In this document: positions 8,355 through 18,057 of the stretch, in pieces
Numbering within the stretch: the first letter of the stretch is position 1
Layout: every line of letters begins with the position of its first letter
Assembly: GCF_000988205.1 (NCBI RefSeq)
Contig: NZ_LAYQ01000001.1
Location: 147,416-211,415, forward strand
DNA from: Corynebacterium minutissimum
GTDB taxonomy: Bacteria; Actinomycetota; Actinomycetes; Mycobacteriales; Mycobacteriaceae
DNA length: 64,000 nt
Reading direction: 5' to 3'
Made by a program: the position numbers and the translations under genes
The notes under the pieces: model-generated
What the model saw: only the letters and a program-made list of their open reading frames with translations
Told to the model about the DNA's origin: nothing
The model's database searches: none

Positions 8355-11300
8355 CTATTGCTCGCCCTCTGGGCGAATCTTCATCTCAGAGTTCTTCCAC
8401 CAGCCGGAGCGCTGGATGATCTCTTGGTCGATCTCTGCCTCCAGCGGGGCCTCGCCCTGGGAGTTGGTGCGCAGCTCATACTTTTCAATGGAGCCCCAGT
8501 CGCGCGCCCAATCGTTGTTGAGGTAGCTCGGGATCTCATAGGAGTAGTTCACTGCTTCCGCGGTGGCCAGCGCGCCACCACCGGAGAAGGACTGGAAGTC
8601 CGTGAGGGAGGTTTGCGCGGCGGCGTCGGGAAGAATGCGGAACTGCGGAATTTCGGTTACCCCGGCGTAGTGGTCAAAGGTGCGCTGGCAGGGGAACTGC
8701 AGGGCGACGGACCAGTCAAGGAGTGCCGGGGTGGAGGAATCGAATTGCGAGTTGATGGTGGCAAGCTCCGGCACGCGCGGCGGGGTAAACGCCATCCAAT
8801 CATCCTCATCGGTGGAGTCGTCTACCGCAACGAGGCGCACGACGTTGGCCTCCTCCGGGAGCTCGTCCAGAGCAATGCGGAGGTTGCGCCACTTGGGGGT
8901 AGCACCGACGTCGGAAAGCTCGGCCTCACCCTTGTTGGTGACCTTGCCGTCCTTGAGGGTGCCGTACTCCAGGGTGAGCTCGGTGCCCTCCTGCTCCACG
9001 CCGTTGACGTCGTGGTGGTAAATCTTGCCGGCGGCAGAAACCGAGAGGATGGGGGAGTTTTCTGAGGATTCCGGCAGGTTGTACCACTGCGTGGTGATGG
9101 TGGCGGTGGAGCGCTGCGACTCATCGTAGGAGCCCATGACCGGGACCTTCGTGTAATCCAGGTTGAAGGGCAGGTGCATCTCGGAGCCGTTGACGCCCAA
9201 GGTTCCGCGCACGCCGCCGGCGGAAGAGTCGGTGACCTCGGTGGCCTTCTCCTCGGTTTCGGTGAGCTCCTTTTGCTCATTGGAGGACGCAGAGGAATCA
9301 CCGGTGGTGTTGGCAATGGCGCCTACCGACGCCGAGTTGAGGTTCTCCGGTTCAATATCCTCCTTGATCATGTTCGGGCCGAAGCCGAAATTGTCTTCCT
9401 CCGGATCCACCAGGGAGTCTTTGAGTTCGCCTGTAACCGGAGTGAGGAAAGCGTCGTTGGTGTTGGTTTCCACCAGCGTGGCATCCGCGAGCGAGCAGAC
9501 ATCGCCGCGTAGGGAGGCCAGGTTGCCCTTGCCCACGGAGTAAGAATCCGCCTGGGCCACGTAGCCCTTGGCAAAGGAGGCGCAGGAGAAGGCGACGATG
9601 AGGATGCAGGCCACTGCGATTGGTGCGGACATGGCGCCTGCCCAGCGGGACACCTCACCCTTCCGGCTGTTGTGAGTAAGTGATTGGTAGAGGCCAATCG
9701 CCAGCACCACCATGCCGATGGCGAGCACCACGGTATTGGCCTCAATAGCCTTGAATTGCACCGTGCGGTCCCACCACGGGATGCCGAAGGAAGACACGTA
9801 CCACCAGGCGTTCCAGCCGCCCAGAGAGATGGCCATGAGGAAAATCACCGCGGCGATGGAGAAGGTCCGGGCGCGCGGGGAGCGCATGGCGATCTGGGAA
9901 AGGACCACCGAGCCGAGCGCGGCGATAACGCCGGCGACACCGGCGTAGATGCCGAAGTGGTGCGTCCACTTCGTCGGCGTGAACATGAGGAAGAAGGCCG
10001 ACAGCGCCATGATGGCTAGCAGGCGCTTGGTGGGATCTGCCTCCGCGCCCACGACGCGGTGGTCCTTAATGAAAGCGTAGATAATGAGCGCCAGGCAGAA
10101 GAGCATGGTGAACATGGCGAAGCGGCGCGTCAGGGAGCCATCCACGGAGGGCTCAAAGAGCGTGGAGTAGCGTACGAACTCCGAGTACCACGGCAGGGAC
10201 GGGCCGACCGCGGAACGAACGCGAGTGGACTCGAGCACGGACGCTAACGTTTGATCCCCGAAGGCGGCAACCATGACCGCAGTGCCGCAGGCCAGAAACG
10301 GGGCGATGAGGGCTGTCCAGCCGACCTGGGAAGCGCGCGTGCCCATGATGCGGAACAGCGCGGGCAGGCAGACCAGGAAGATGCCCACCGCGGTAAGACC
10401 AGTGGGGCCTGCGGCCAGGGTAATGGCGGCGATGATGGTGCCCACGGCCGCTGGTAGGAGGCGCTGGTTGGAGATGGCGCGCTCAAAGGAGGCCCACGTC
10501 AGCATGACGCCGAGGGCCACGATGGGTTCCGGGCGGATGCCGTTGTTATACGGCAGCCAGAAAGCCAAGAACATGAAGGCCGCGGTCCAGTGCGCCAAGC
10601 GGCGCTCGTTGACGCGGGCACCGAAGCGCGGGAGCATCTCGCGCGACAACACGAACCAGATGATGAGCGCCGAGATGAGGGAGGGCAGGCGCACGATGAT
10701 GGAGGCGCTGGAGAATTGCGCCAGCCATGCTACGAGGTCGTAGTAGGGAGCACCGAACGGGGCCTCGGGGACGCCGTACCAGCGGTAGTAGTTCGCCATG
10801 TAGGTCGCGTGATCGGAAACGCGGCCCATGGTGAGGATGAAGCCATCATCGGAGGTGTTGGCGCCGAAGATATACCACCAGCCGAGTACAGCAGCCACGA
10901 CGCCATCCAGCGGGCGGATCTGCTTCCAGGTCTCCGGCATGAAGCCGAAGCGTTTGCCATCGAGGCGGTCAATTCGCCACAAACACACCAGGCTGATGAC
11001 CACCATGGCCAAGCCCAGCCACATGGCGATGAGCTTGAGCGGTGTCGGGGAGGAGGTGAAGCGCGAGTTGATCTCGACGTGGATACGGAGGTCATCGCCC
11101 AGCTCTTTAAGGGCTTCCGGGGTGTCGTCGATTTCGGTGTAGACGCCGGTGACCTGTGGGCGCAGATCCTCATCGGAAGTTTTCTTGTGCTTGCCCAGGG
11201 TCACCGTGGTGCCGTCGCCGGTGGACTGGATGCGGAGGGTGGCGTCGTCAGGCAGCTTCGCCACTTGCTCGGCAGTGAGCGAGAAAATGACCTCATCGAG

Positions 11301-11648
11301 GCTGGTGACCGAGAGACCACCCTCGCCGGCACGGACAAACATGCCGCGGTTGGAGGCCTTCTTGGACTCCGGTGGCACGGTGCCGTAGAGCAGGTCCTGG
11401 CCATCGCGCAGCTTGTCGACGGCGCTCAGGGGGATCTCTGCATCAATTTCTTCCGGCGCCACCGAGATGAGCGGGGCGTTGATGGACTGCAGGGAGCCCT
11501 GCTGGGGCCAATCGAAGGAGGACTGGGTCTGGTTCACCGGCAGCAGCGGCGTGGCCACAAAGCAGAGGAACCCGATGAGTCCAGCGATGATGGCGGTGAG
11601 CCGCAGGGACTGCGGTGCACGTAATGAAGAGGTTTTCCGATCTGACAC
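8355..11648 (-). CDS. emb: arabinosyltransferase Emb (arabinogalactan synthesis)
   Basis: 1097 residues, a GT-C membrane glycosyltransferase of normal Emb length. It has an N-terminal membrane segment, an extracytoplasmic domain, a multi-pass core and a large C-terminal carbohydrate-binding domain. The catalytic D267-D268 (TSDDGF) sits in the first large external loop. Emb enzymes extend arabinan using decaprenyl-phosphoryl-arabinose and are the target of ethambutol. Non-mycobacterial genera often have a single emb. It follows aftA with a 31-bp gap. M274 (FILTMGR) aligns with the ethambutol-resistance position Met306 of M. tuberculosis EmbB. Confidence 0.95.
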   Translation of the reverse strand: MSDRKTSSLRAPQSLRLTAIIAGLIGFLCFVATPLLPVNQTQSSFDWPQQGSLQSINAPLISVAPEEIDAEIPLSAVDKLRDGQDLLYGTVPPESKKASNRGMFVRAGEGGLSVTSLDEVIFSLTAEQVAKLPDDATLRIQSTGDGTTVTLGKHKKTSDEDLRPQVTGVYTEIDDTPEALKELGDDLRIHVEINSRFTSSPTPLKLIAMWLGLAMVVISLVCLWRIDRLDGKRFGFMPETWKQIRPLDGVVAAVLGWWYIFGANTSDDGFILTMGRVSDHATYMANYYRWYGVPEAPFGAPYYDLVAWLAQFSSASIIVRLPSLISALIIWFVLSREMLPRFGARVNERRLAHWTAAFMFLAFWLPYNNGIRPEPIVALGVMLTWASFERAISNQRLLPAAVGTIIAAITLAAGPTGLTAVGIFLVCLPALFRIMGTRASQVGWTALIAPFLACGTAVMVAAFGDQTLASVLESTRVRSAVGPSLPWYSEFVRYSTLFEPSVDGSLTRRFAMFTMLFCLALIIYAFIKDHRVVGAEADPTKRLLAIMALSAFFLMFTPTKWTHHFGIYAGVAGVIAALGSVVLSQIAMRSPRARTFSIAAVIFLMAISLGGWNAWWYVSSFGIPWWDRTVQFKAIEANTVVLAIGMVVLAIGLYQSLTHNSRKGEVSRWAGAMSAPIAVACILIVAFSCASFAKGYVAQADSYSVGKGNLASLRGDVCSLADATLVETNTNDAFLTPVTGELKDSLVDPEEDNFGFGPNMIKEDIEPENLNSASVGAIANTTGDSSASSNEQKELTETEEKATEVTDSSAGGVRGTLGVNGSEMHLPFNLDYTKVPVMGSYDESQRSTATITTQWYNLPESSENSPILSVSAAGKIYHHDVNGVEQEGTELTLEYGTLKDGKVTNKGEAELSDVGATPKWRNLRIALDELPEEANVVRLVAVDDSTDEDDWMAFTPPRVPELATINSQFDSSTPALLDWSVALQFPCQRTFDHYAGVTEIPQFRILPDAAAQTSLTDFQSFSGGGALATAEAVNYSYEIPSYLNNDWARDWGSIEKYELRTNSQGEAPLEAEIDQEIIQRSGWWKNSEMKIRPEGEQ

Positions 11649-11679
11649 GGCGATCAGTGTACGTCACCGACGTGCCTTT

Positions 11680-13599
11680 TTAAGATCTGGCCGCGACGAC
11701 GAAGGGGCCGATTTGTTTGACTTCCCAGCCCTTCTCAAAGACTTCCGGGTTGAAGAACACTGCGCGGTAGCGCACGTTGGGCTGGTTGGGGTAGATGTCC
11801 TCCGCCAAGTGGGTCTTGTAACCGTCACCGGGTTCTTCCATGTCGCCGCGGAAGATGAGGACGTCGGGCCCGCGCCACGGTGCGGACTCGAGGGACTGCG
11901 CGAACTCCTCCGGAGTTTGTTCCCAGGACTTCGAGGCCCACTCCTCGATTTGCAGGTTGCGGGTGCTGAACTCTCCCAGCGGGTTGGCGTAGTTGCTGGT
12001 GAAGGCGTTGAACCCGTAGTAGGGGTTATACGCCATGAAGAGCTTTTCATCCGTCAGGACAACTGTGTCGGTGGCGTCGTAGCCCTGGGAGTCGATGAAC
12101 TCGCGGATCTTGGCGTAGTTGGCGGAAGAATCGCTGGTGTAGCGGTCCGCGCGCTCACCGTAGCCGTCGGTATCGGTATAGGCGTGGTCCAGGGCGGTCA
12201 CGTTCGTCGCCGGAATCTGCTGGGCATAGTAAATACCACCAAGGCCCATGATGATGGCGAATACCAAGGTTATGCGCTTGCTCGTGGTCTCGGTGAAGCG
12301 TGCCGGGTAGAGCGTGGGAAGGCCCATGAGGCGGACGTCGGCCAGCGCGAGGATGCCAGCAGTGGCGAAGAGCACCGCGACGATCAGCTCGAGGCGGAAG
12401 CCCAGCAGCGTGCTGCCGGCGAGGGTCATGACCATAGAAGCCAAGATCCACAGGTAGGTGCCGACGATCGCGGTGCCCATTGACTTGATGTCGGGTTCGT
12501 CGATGCGTAGGACGAGGTAGATCAAGCCGATGAGGCTGAGAATGCCGATGACGGACAAGGAGAGGAAGGGGGCCGGGATCTGGGTTCCCTCCTCCGGCAG
12601 GTAATGCTGCGCGGTGGATTCCAGCGGGGCGGTGGCATGCAGAACCGCGCGCAGGTATGGCGCCCAGGCGATCGCGGCGATGGCCAGGGAACCGGCCGCG
12701 ATAGTGGCGAGGTGTATCAGGGGAGTCCATGTACGTTCGGCCATGCAGGTGACGAGCGCAATGAGACTGACGATGGTCAATGCCACGGCACCGGTATAGA
12801 GCGTGTAGAAGCAGGCGGAAACTCCCAGGTAGATGGCAATTCCGGCGGTGGAGAACCAGGAGGAGCTGTGGAAAGCATGCGAGCACAGCACGGCCACGGC
12901 CGGCACCCCCATGGCGATGACCGCGGAATACGGCTCCTCAGCGCCGATGGCCAACGTCACCGCTGTGGTGGTGAGGGCAATGGCGGCGGCAACCGGAAGG
13001 GAACCGGACAGCCGTTGCCACAAGGGAACCAGGATGCACCCGGACACGGCCAAGGAGATGAGGCTCCATGGTTGGTATACCTCCCAGCCAGGCATGTTGA
13101 GGAGGTTGGCTAGCCGCCCGCCCATCCAGAACCAGCCCAGTGGGTAGAAGGTGGGCAGTCCCTCGTAGTTCATGTCCGCATAAGAGCTGGCCTCCGTGGC
13201 GCGGGTCAGGAATTGGGTGCGGAAGACCTGGTCTACCTGGACGCCGTCGAGCCACAGGCGGGAGGCCGAAAGGGGGAGGCCGATACTGGTCAGCGTGAGC
13301 AGCGCTGGGGAGGTATAACACACAGCGGTGGTGAGCCACGACCGCCAGCGGGGGCGCGGGGAGGCGCCAATCACCCACCACACGCATAGCGCGCCCACTA
13401 GGAGAACGGTGAGCGCAGTTCCCGCAGTGCTCAATGCGCGGGTCACCATCGACGTGCTGAACGCCGGAAGGGAGACCGTCTTGAAGGCGAAGAAACCAAT
13501 GAGCGTGATAAGGCCGCCACCTACAGCGGCGGCGGCCATTCCCACGAGAGTGGCGCGACGCGTCAAGCGGTCGACGTTATATTCCACGGTGGGGGACAT
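11680..13599 (-). CDS. aftA: galactan arabinofuranosyltransferase AftA
   Basis: 639 residues, polytopic GT-C protein matching AftA in length and in position between dprE2 and emb. The first long external loop holds LDGVQVDQVFRTQ and YEGLPTFYPLGWFWMGGR, a conserved block of the family with acidic residues likely to be catalytic. AftA adds the first arabinofuranose to the galactan backbone, priming the arabinan that Emb extends. About 11 membrane segments precede a C-terminal external domain. Transcribed with dprE1, dprE2 and emb. Confidence 0.93.
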   Translation of the reverse strand: MSPTVEYNVDRLTRRATLVGMAAAAVGGGLITLIGFFAFKTVSLPAFSTSMVTRALSTAGTALTVLLVGALCVWWVIGASPRPRWRSWLTTAVCYTSPALLTLTSIGLPLSASRLWLDGVQVDQVFRTQFLTRATEASSYADMNYEGLPTFYPLGWFWMGGRLANLLNMPGWEVYQPWSLISLAVSGCILVPLWQRLSGSLPVAAAIALTTTAVTLAIGAEEPYSAVIAMGVPAVAVLCSHAFHSSSWFSTAGIAIYLGVSACFYTLYTGAVALTIVSLIALVTCMAERTWTPLIHLATIAAGSLAIAAIAWAPYLRAVLHATAPLESTAQHYLPEEGTQIPAPFLSLSVIGILSLIGLIYLVLRIDEPDIKSMGTAIVGTYLWILASMVMTLAGSTLLGFRLELIVAVLFATAGILALADVRLMGLPTLYPARFTETTSKRITLVFAIIMGLGGIYYAQQIPATNVTALDHAYTDTDGYGERADRYTSDSSANYAKIREFIDSQGYDATDTVVLTDEKLFMAYNPYYGFNAFTSNYANPLGEFSTRNLQIEEWASKSWEQTPEEFAQSLESAPWRGPDVLIFRGDMEEPGDGYKTHLAEDIYPNQPNVRYRAVFFNPEVFEKGWEVKQIGPFVVAARS

Positions 13600-13665
13600 A
13601 GACGACGTGGCGGGAGACGTCAGTCATGCACTTAGTCTCCCACACGCCGTGGACATAGCGGAACT

Positions 13666-14424
13666 TTAGAAAGGCAGCTTCCGGAAGATGGCCTGCGGGA
13701 TGAACTTGAATCCCAAGGACACGTACTCAAAGAGCGGGTGCACGAAGATGGACTGCTTGCCGTCGAGCACTGCCTTGACGGTGGCCTTGGCCACGTCGGA
13801 GACGTTAACGGTCAGCGGTGCCTCGCCGGCCTCCGCCGACATCTTGGTGCGCACCTGACCCGGGCGAACCACCAGCACCTTGGCGCCGGAGCCGCGCAGG
13901 GCTTCGCCGAGGTTGATGAAGAAGCCGTCCACGCCGGCCTTGGAGGCGCCGTAGACGAAGTTGGAGCGGCGCACGCGCATGCCGGCGACAGACGAGAGCG
14001 CCACGATGGTGCCGTGGCCCTGCTGCTGGAACTTCTGGCCGAGTAAGACTCCGAGGGAGACCGGTGCGGTGAAGTTGGTCTGGGCCGAGGCAACTGCCTT
14101 AGCCTGGTCCTGCCAGAGTTCCTCCTGGTCACCGAGGGTGCCGAAGGCGATGATGGCGACGTCGACATCGCCACGTTCAAACGCGCGCTGGACGACGTCC
14201 GGGTGGCCCTCGAAGTCAGTCGCGTCAAAGTCCAGGACCTCGACGTCGCCACCGCGGGACTCGATGGTGGCGCGGGCCTCCGCGATACGCGGGGAGTCGG
14301 CACGAGCAGCCAAAGTGACCTTGGCCGGGCCGCGCTCGAGGAATTCCTCGACGATGCCGAGGCCGATCTCGGAGGTGCCGCCGAGAAGGAGGATGTGTTG
14401 TGCTTGGCCTACTGCATTCAGCAT
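13666..14424 (-). CDS. dprE2: decaprenylphosphoryl-2-keto-D-erythro-pentose reductase DprE2
   Basis: 252 residues, short-chain dehydrogenase. It has an N-terminal NAD(P) motif (GGTSEIG, 15-21) and a catalytic Ser144/145, Tyr158, Lys162 set (LSSVAG, YGASK). With DprE1 it epimerises decaprenylphosphoryl ribose to the arabinose donor; DprE2 does the reductive half. The start is ATG 14424, 14 bp downstream of dprE1; the frame open further upstream is only the shadow of dprE1. Confidence 0.94.
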   Translation of the reverse strand: MLNAVGQAQHILLLGGTSEIGLGIVEEFLERGPAKVTLAARADSPRIAEARATIESRGGDVEVLDFDATDFEGHPDVVQRAFERGDVDVAIIAFGTLGDQEELWQDQAKAVASAQTNFTAPVSLGVLLGQKFQQQGHGTIVALSSVAGMRVRRSNFVYGASKAGVDGFFINLGEALRGSGAKVLVVRPGQVRTKMSAEAGEAPLTVNVSDVAKATVKAVLDGKQSIFVHPLFEYVSLGFKFIPQAIFRKLPF

Positions 14425-14438
14425 GAGGTTAATCCTTT

Positions 14439-15854
14439 CTAGTGCAGCTCGAGGCGGCGGGACATATCGGAGGCGAAGACGCCAGTCGGGTCGATGTCGT
14501 TGCGGGTCTTGAGCCAGCCCTCGAGGCCCGGGTACATCTTGTGGAAGTTCTCCGCCGAAGTGCGGGACTCCTTGGCCAGGTAGAGGCGGCCACCGAATTC
14601 CATGACGCGCTTGTCCAGATCGTCGAGGAAGGTGCCCAGGCCCGGCTTGATGGGGAAGTCCACGCAGACATTCCAACCCGGCATCGGGTAGGACAGCGGG
14701 GCCTTGTTACCCGGGCCGAAGAGCTTGAACACGTTGAGCGCGGAGTAGTGGCCGGAGCGCTGCATGTCCCGGATGATGTCCTTGAAAGGCTCGACGGCGT
14801 CGGTCGGCACCACGAACTGGTACTGCAGGAAGCCGTTGGAGCCGTAGCCGCGGTTCCACTCGCCGATGAGATCCAGCGGCTGGTAGAACTGCGTGAGGTT
14901 CTTGACCTGGTTACGAGCCGGGGCGCCCATGAGGTAGTAGGCCTCGCCGATGGCCATGAGCGAGAGCTTGTTCATGGTGAAGTTCGGGAAGATATCCGGA
15001 ACGGTCATCAGCTGCGGGGCGTTGAACTTCAGCGGGTCCTTCGCCAGCTTCGGGTTCAGCTCCTCCAGCTGCTCCAGGGTGGCCAGCGAGCCGCGGGAGA
15101 TGGTGGAGCGGCCCAGCTTCGGCTCTGGGGAGATGACGTCGAACCACGCGGAGGAGTACGTGTAGTTGTGCTCCGATCCATCGGAGTGGAAGGCGATGGT
15201 TTCCTCGAGGTTATCCGTGCGGTCGGTGTCCGCGATGAAGTAGGCGGTTTCCGTCTTCGTCATCTTGATTTTGGCGCGCAGGATGATGCCGGTCAGGCCC
15301 ATGCCGCCGACGGTGGCCCAGAAAAGATCTCCTTCTGGATCCTCATCTGAGCCCTCTGGGCTCAGATGTAGTACGCGGCCATCGGCGACGAGCAACTCCA
15401 TGGAGGTGACGTGGTTACCAAAGGAACCGGCGGAGTGGTGGTTCTTGCCGTGGATATCCGGGCCGATAGCACCACCGATGGTGACCTGGCGGGTGCCCGG
15501 CAGAACCGGAACCCACAGGCCATAAGGCAGGGCGGCCTTCATGAGCTGGTCGAGGGTGACTCCACCGTCGACGTCGACGATGCCCGACTCTGGGTCGATG
15601 GAGTGGATGTTGTTGAGCGGTTGCATGTCGATGACGAGGCCGCCGGCGTTCTGCGCGGGGTCACCGTAGGAGCGGCCCATACCGCGGGCGATGACGCCGC
15701 GGCGCAGGTGGGAAGGCTTATCAGCGTTGTCCTCGGCCACCTGGGCGACGGCGGTCTTGATGACGTCGACGTCCGGGGTGGATAAAACATGGGCGGTTGT
15801 CGCCGCCGTGCGGCCCCAACCGTAGAGGGACTTCTCAGTAGTATGCAGTTCCAT
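14439..15854 (-). CDS. dprE1: decaprenylphosphoryl-beta-D-ribose 2'-oxidase DprE1
   Basis: 471 residues, FAD-dependent oxidase of the VAO/GlcD fold. The FAD-binding part contains [17 protein letters not shown] (57-72) and [10 protein letters not shown] (131-140). The C-terminal [12 protein letters not shown] carries Cys397, aligned with Cys387 of M. tuberculosis DprE1, the residue attacked by benzothiazinones. It oxidises decaprenylphosphoryl ribose, and DprE2 completes the epimerisation. It is the first gene of dprE1-dprE2-aftA-emb; 15855-15999 upstream should hold the promoter. Confidence 0.95.
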   Translation of the reverse strand: MELHTTEKSLYGWGRTAATTAHVLSTPDVDVIKTAVAQVAEDNADKPSHLRRGVIARGMGRSYGDPAQNAGGLVIDMQPLNNIHSIDPESGIVDVDGGVTLDQLMKAALPYGLWVPVLPGTRQVTIGGAIGPDIHGKNHHSAGSFGNHVTSMELLVADGRVLHLSPEGSDEDPEGDLFWATVGGMGLTGIILRAKIKMTKTETAYFIADTDRTDNLEETIAFHSDGSEHNYTYSSAWFDVISPEPKLGRSTISRGSLATLEQLEELNPKLAKDPLKFNAPQLMTVPDIFPNFTMNKLSLMAIGEAYYLMGAPARNQVKNLTQFYQPLDLIGEWNRGYGSNGFLQYQFVVPTDAVEPFKDIIRDMQRSGHYSALNVFKLFGPGNKAPLSYPMPGWNVCVDFPIKPGLGTFLDDLDKRVMEFGGRLYLAKESRTSAENFHKMYPGLEGWLKTRNDIDPTGVFASDMSRRLELH

Positions 15855-15999
15855 CTCTTACTCTTTAAATCGATGTGATGGGTCGGTTTTCTACACTACC
15901 TAGGCGGCAGTGGCTGTGGCGGGAGTGAAAACGTGAGATTAGGTACAAAAGCCAAGCAAACGGAACATTTGTGCCGTCCGGTTGTATGGTTTTCTATGG

Positions 16000-16278
16000 C
16001 TAGTACAGATCCATGATCTGCCGGATTTCCTCGGGAAGTTCATCCTGCGAGGTGATCTCAGGGCCTTCATAAGAACGCAGGATTTCATAGACACGGCCGC
16101 GCGAGGTGGAGTCAAGGATGGGCAGTTCCTCGGCGATGAGCCGCGTCATAAAACCATTGAGTGGCAGTGAGGTGTGCTCGGTGGCGAGGAAGTGACCGTG
16201 GCGCTTGTCGTCCTCGGCGCGCTCATCTTGCGCCGCGCGCTGTGCCGGAGTGAGGTGCTCTTTTTTGGAGGAGTACAT
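16000..16278 (-). CDS. small conserved hypothetical protein
   Basis: 92 residues, hydrophilic and highly charged, with no membrane segment. The N-terminus is rich in Lys, Arg and Glu (LTPAQRAAQDERAEDDKR) and probably helical; the rest has a short acidic tail (ELPEEIRQIMDLY). I do not recognise a family. It is divergent from the small membrane protein at 16315 with a 36-bp gap, and its 3' end faces the upstream region of dprE1. Confidence 0.6.
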   Translation of the reverse strand: MYSSKKEHLTPAQRAAQDERAEDDKRHGHFLATEHTSLPLNGFMTRLIAEELPILDSTSRGRVYEILRSYEGPEITSQDELPEEIRQIMDLY

Positions 16279-16314
16279 GCACGGTAGCCTACCGCCCGCC
16301 TAAAGTGGTGCGGT

Positions 16315-16737
16315 ATGACTTCTCCCAAGCAAGATAATTATGCGTTGGATGACACCCTCGCCGGACGTATCACCCAAGCTGCGGCCGTGGCGATCATGAC
16401 TTCTTATCCAGATTGGATCAAGAACAAGACTGCGCTCGTGTCCGCCTATGTCCTGTCTTTCTTAGGCTTTGGTGCACTCGTGGCCATTACTAATGCCGAG
16501 AGCCACGAGGGGCAACCGGAGCCGGAGAAGCCGGAGGTGCCGCTGTGGGCGCTTCCGGTTGGCCTTGGTGCGCTCGTGGTTGGCGGCTGGTTGGGGATTA
16601 AGGCACAGCGGGGAATCGTTGGCTTTATCCGCCGCCGCGGCGTGGCAAAACCGTGGACGGTGTGGGGTGGAATCGGGGCCGCCATCGTGTTCATCCTCAG
16701 CGAGCTCGAAGCACGCGAGAACGCCGCTCGAAACTAA
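16315..16737 (+). CDS. small membrane protein of unknown function
   Basis: 140 residues with three hydrophobic stretches (about 42-60, 77-95 and 115-132) separated by a Glu/Pro-rich loop (ESHEGQPEPEKPE). No catalytic motif or known domain is visible. It starts at ATG 16315. It is followed after 20 bp by the pRiA4b ORF3-like gene on the same strand, so the two may be co-transcribed. Confidence 0.65.
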   Translation: MTSPKQDNYALDDTLAGRITQAAAVAIMTSYPDWIKNKTALVSAYVLSFLGFGALVAITNAESHEGQPEPEKPEVPLWALPVGLGALVVGGWLGIKAQRGIVGFIRRRGVAKPWTVWGGIGAAIVFILSELEARENAARN

Positions 16738-16757
16738 AAGTGCGTATGGTGGGGCAC

Positions 16758-17633
16758 ATGAGCTCACAGGTCACAGATTTGGCGCAGGTCCGCGCCAAAC
16801 GTGGTGATTCTGCTCGAACCCTGCTGTGTCAGGTGTCCAACGTCCGCGCGGAAGCTGAGGTGCACCGCCAGATTGGTTTCTCGGACGCACTCACGCTGGA
16901 AGAGCTTCATCATATTCTCGAGGTCTGCTTCGGACTGCCTCAAGAGGATTCGCCGTGGCACTTTTTTGAACATACCGATGCCCGCGGCCAACGAATCGAT
17001 CCGAGCCATACCGTGCGCGAATTCTTAAGCCGCGAAGGCGAGCAGATTGATTATGCCTGGGGGCTGTGGGATTTCGAGATAGTCGTGGTGGAGACCTATC
17101 CGCGCGATAACGGCACGCCGGAGGCTCTGTGCGTGGGCGGCTCCGGATCTTTTCAGACACCGTTTGATCTCACCGCCGTGAATGCTGAGCTCACAGGCCA
17201 GGAAACCATTGATGAAGTTCTGGATCTTGTGGTTAGTCCCGTCCGCGCGCTCATTGAAAGAACCCGGCTCTATGACTTCGTTCCGCTCCTCCAAGCTTTG
17301 GACTTGCATCGCGAAGTCAGCATTGATGCTCGGGCGTACCGCCAGCTGCGTACTCTGCCGCGAGAAGTAACAAACGAAGGCAAGGACGCCTTTTGGTCGA
17401 TGGCGCTAGCGCTGTCCTGTATGGGCGGGCGCGAGCTGACGGATTCCGTGGTGGAGACCGCCATGGCGGCGTTAGGCTGGGTCGACGATGACGGCGAGGA
17501 GCTTCGCGGTGCTGAGATTCGGGAGCTGTGCACGGCCTCCCTCAAGGTTCTTTCCTCCCTCGGCGCCTATGGTGAAGACGCCGTCGCACCCGTGGACCGC
17601 CTGGACATTTACCGCGCCCTCATCCGCGGGTAG
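16758..17633 (+). CDS. pRiA4b ORF3-like domain protein
   Basis: 291 residues from ATG 16758. The N-terminal ~130 residues match the layout of the plasmid pRiA4b ORF3-like domain: LCQVSNVRAEAEVHRQIGF, then ALTLEELHHILEVCFGL, WHFFE, and later IDYAWGLWDFEIVVVE. This domain occurs in cytoplasmic proteins of unknown function across many bacteria. The C-terminal half is helical and unassigned. The longer open frame upstream overlaps the previous gene, so the internal ATG is preferred. A tandem gtrA pair follows after 11 bp. Confidence 0.6.
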   Translation: MSSQVTDLAQVRAKRGDSARTLLCQVSNVRAEAEVHRQIGFSDALTLEELHHILEVCFGLPQEDSPWHFFEHTDARGQRIDPSHTVREFLSREGEQIDYAWGLWDFEIVVVETYPRDNGTPEALCVGGSGSFQTPFDLTAVNAELTGQETIDEVLDLVVSPVRALIERTRLYDFVPLLQALDLHREVSIDARAYRQLRTLPREVTNEGKDAFWSMALALSCMGGRELTDSVVETAMAALGWVDDDGEELRGAEIRELCTASLKVLSSLGAYGEDAVAPVDRLDIYRALIRG

Positions 17634-17644
17634 AGTATTCCGCC

Positions 17645-18055
17645 GTGACTGAACCTACTTCCACCCTAAAGACACAGCTCGTGCGCTTTGTCTCCGTCGG
17701 TGTTTTCACTGCGGCCATCGACTATGGCCTCACCCTCTTCCTGACGTACCTAGGCCTGCACCGCTCCCTGGCCAAGGCGATCGGTTGGGTTTTCGGTACC
17801 ATCGCCGCGTATGTGGCCAATGCTCGCTGGACTTTCGGTGCGCAAGTGTCTGGTCGTACCGCCGGTGCCGTGGGCATGCTGTACCTGTCTACCTTCGCCG
17901 TGCAGAATTTTCTGTATTGGGTGCTCAACGCTCCGCTGATCAGTCTGGGCTTTGAGGGTGCACTGAAGGACACTATCGCCTTCGTCATCGCGCAGGGCGT
18001 GGCCACGGTGACTAACTTCGCCATTCAGCGCGTGTTCATTTTTAAGGGCAAGTAA
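17645..18055 (+). CDS. GtrA-family membrane protein (first of tandem pair)
   Basis: 136 residues with four membrane segments and GtrA family marks: LVRFVSVGVFTAAIDYGL near the N-terminus, KAIGWVFGTIAAYVANARWTF in the middle and VTNFAIQRVFIFKGK at the end. GtrA proteins move or organise polyprenyl-linked sugars. The M. tuberculosis homologue Rv3789 lies beside dprE1 and was proposed to act with decaprenylphosphoryl arabinose or as a protein recruiter; which role applies here is unknown. The second copy begins 2 bp after this stop. Confidence 0.88.
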   Translation: MTEPTSTLKTQLVRFVSVGVFTAAIDYGLTLFLTYLGLHRSLAKAIGWVFGTIAAYVANARWTFGAQVSGRTAGAVGMLYLSTFAVQNFLYWVLNAPLISLGFEGALKDTIAFVIAQGVATVTNFAIQRVFIFKGK

Positions 18056-18057
18056 CT

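Noticed and set aside
10590..11624. 344-codon plus-strand open frame
   Set aside because: Shadow of emb, caused by high-GC codon structure; no motif and no ribosome site of note.
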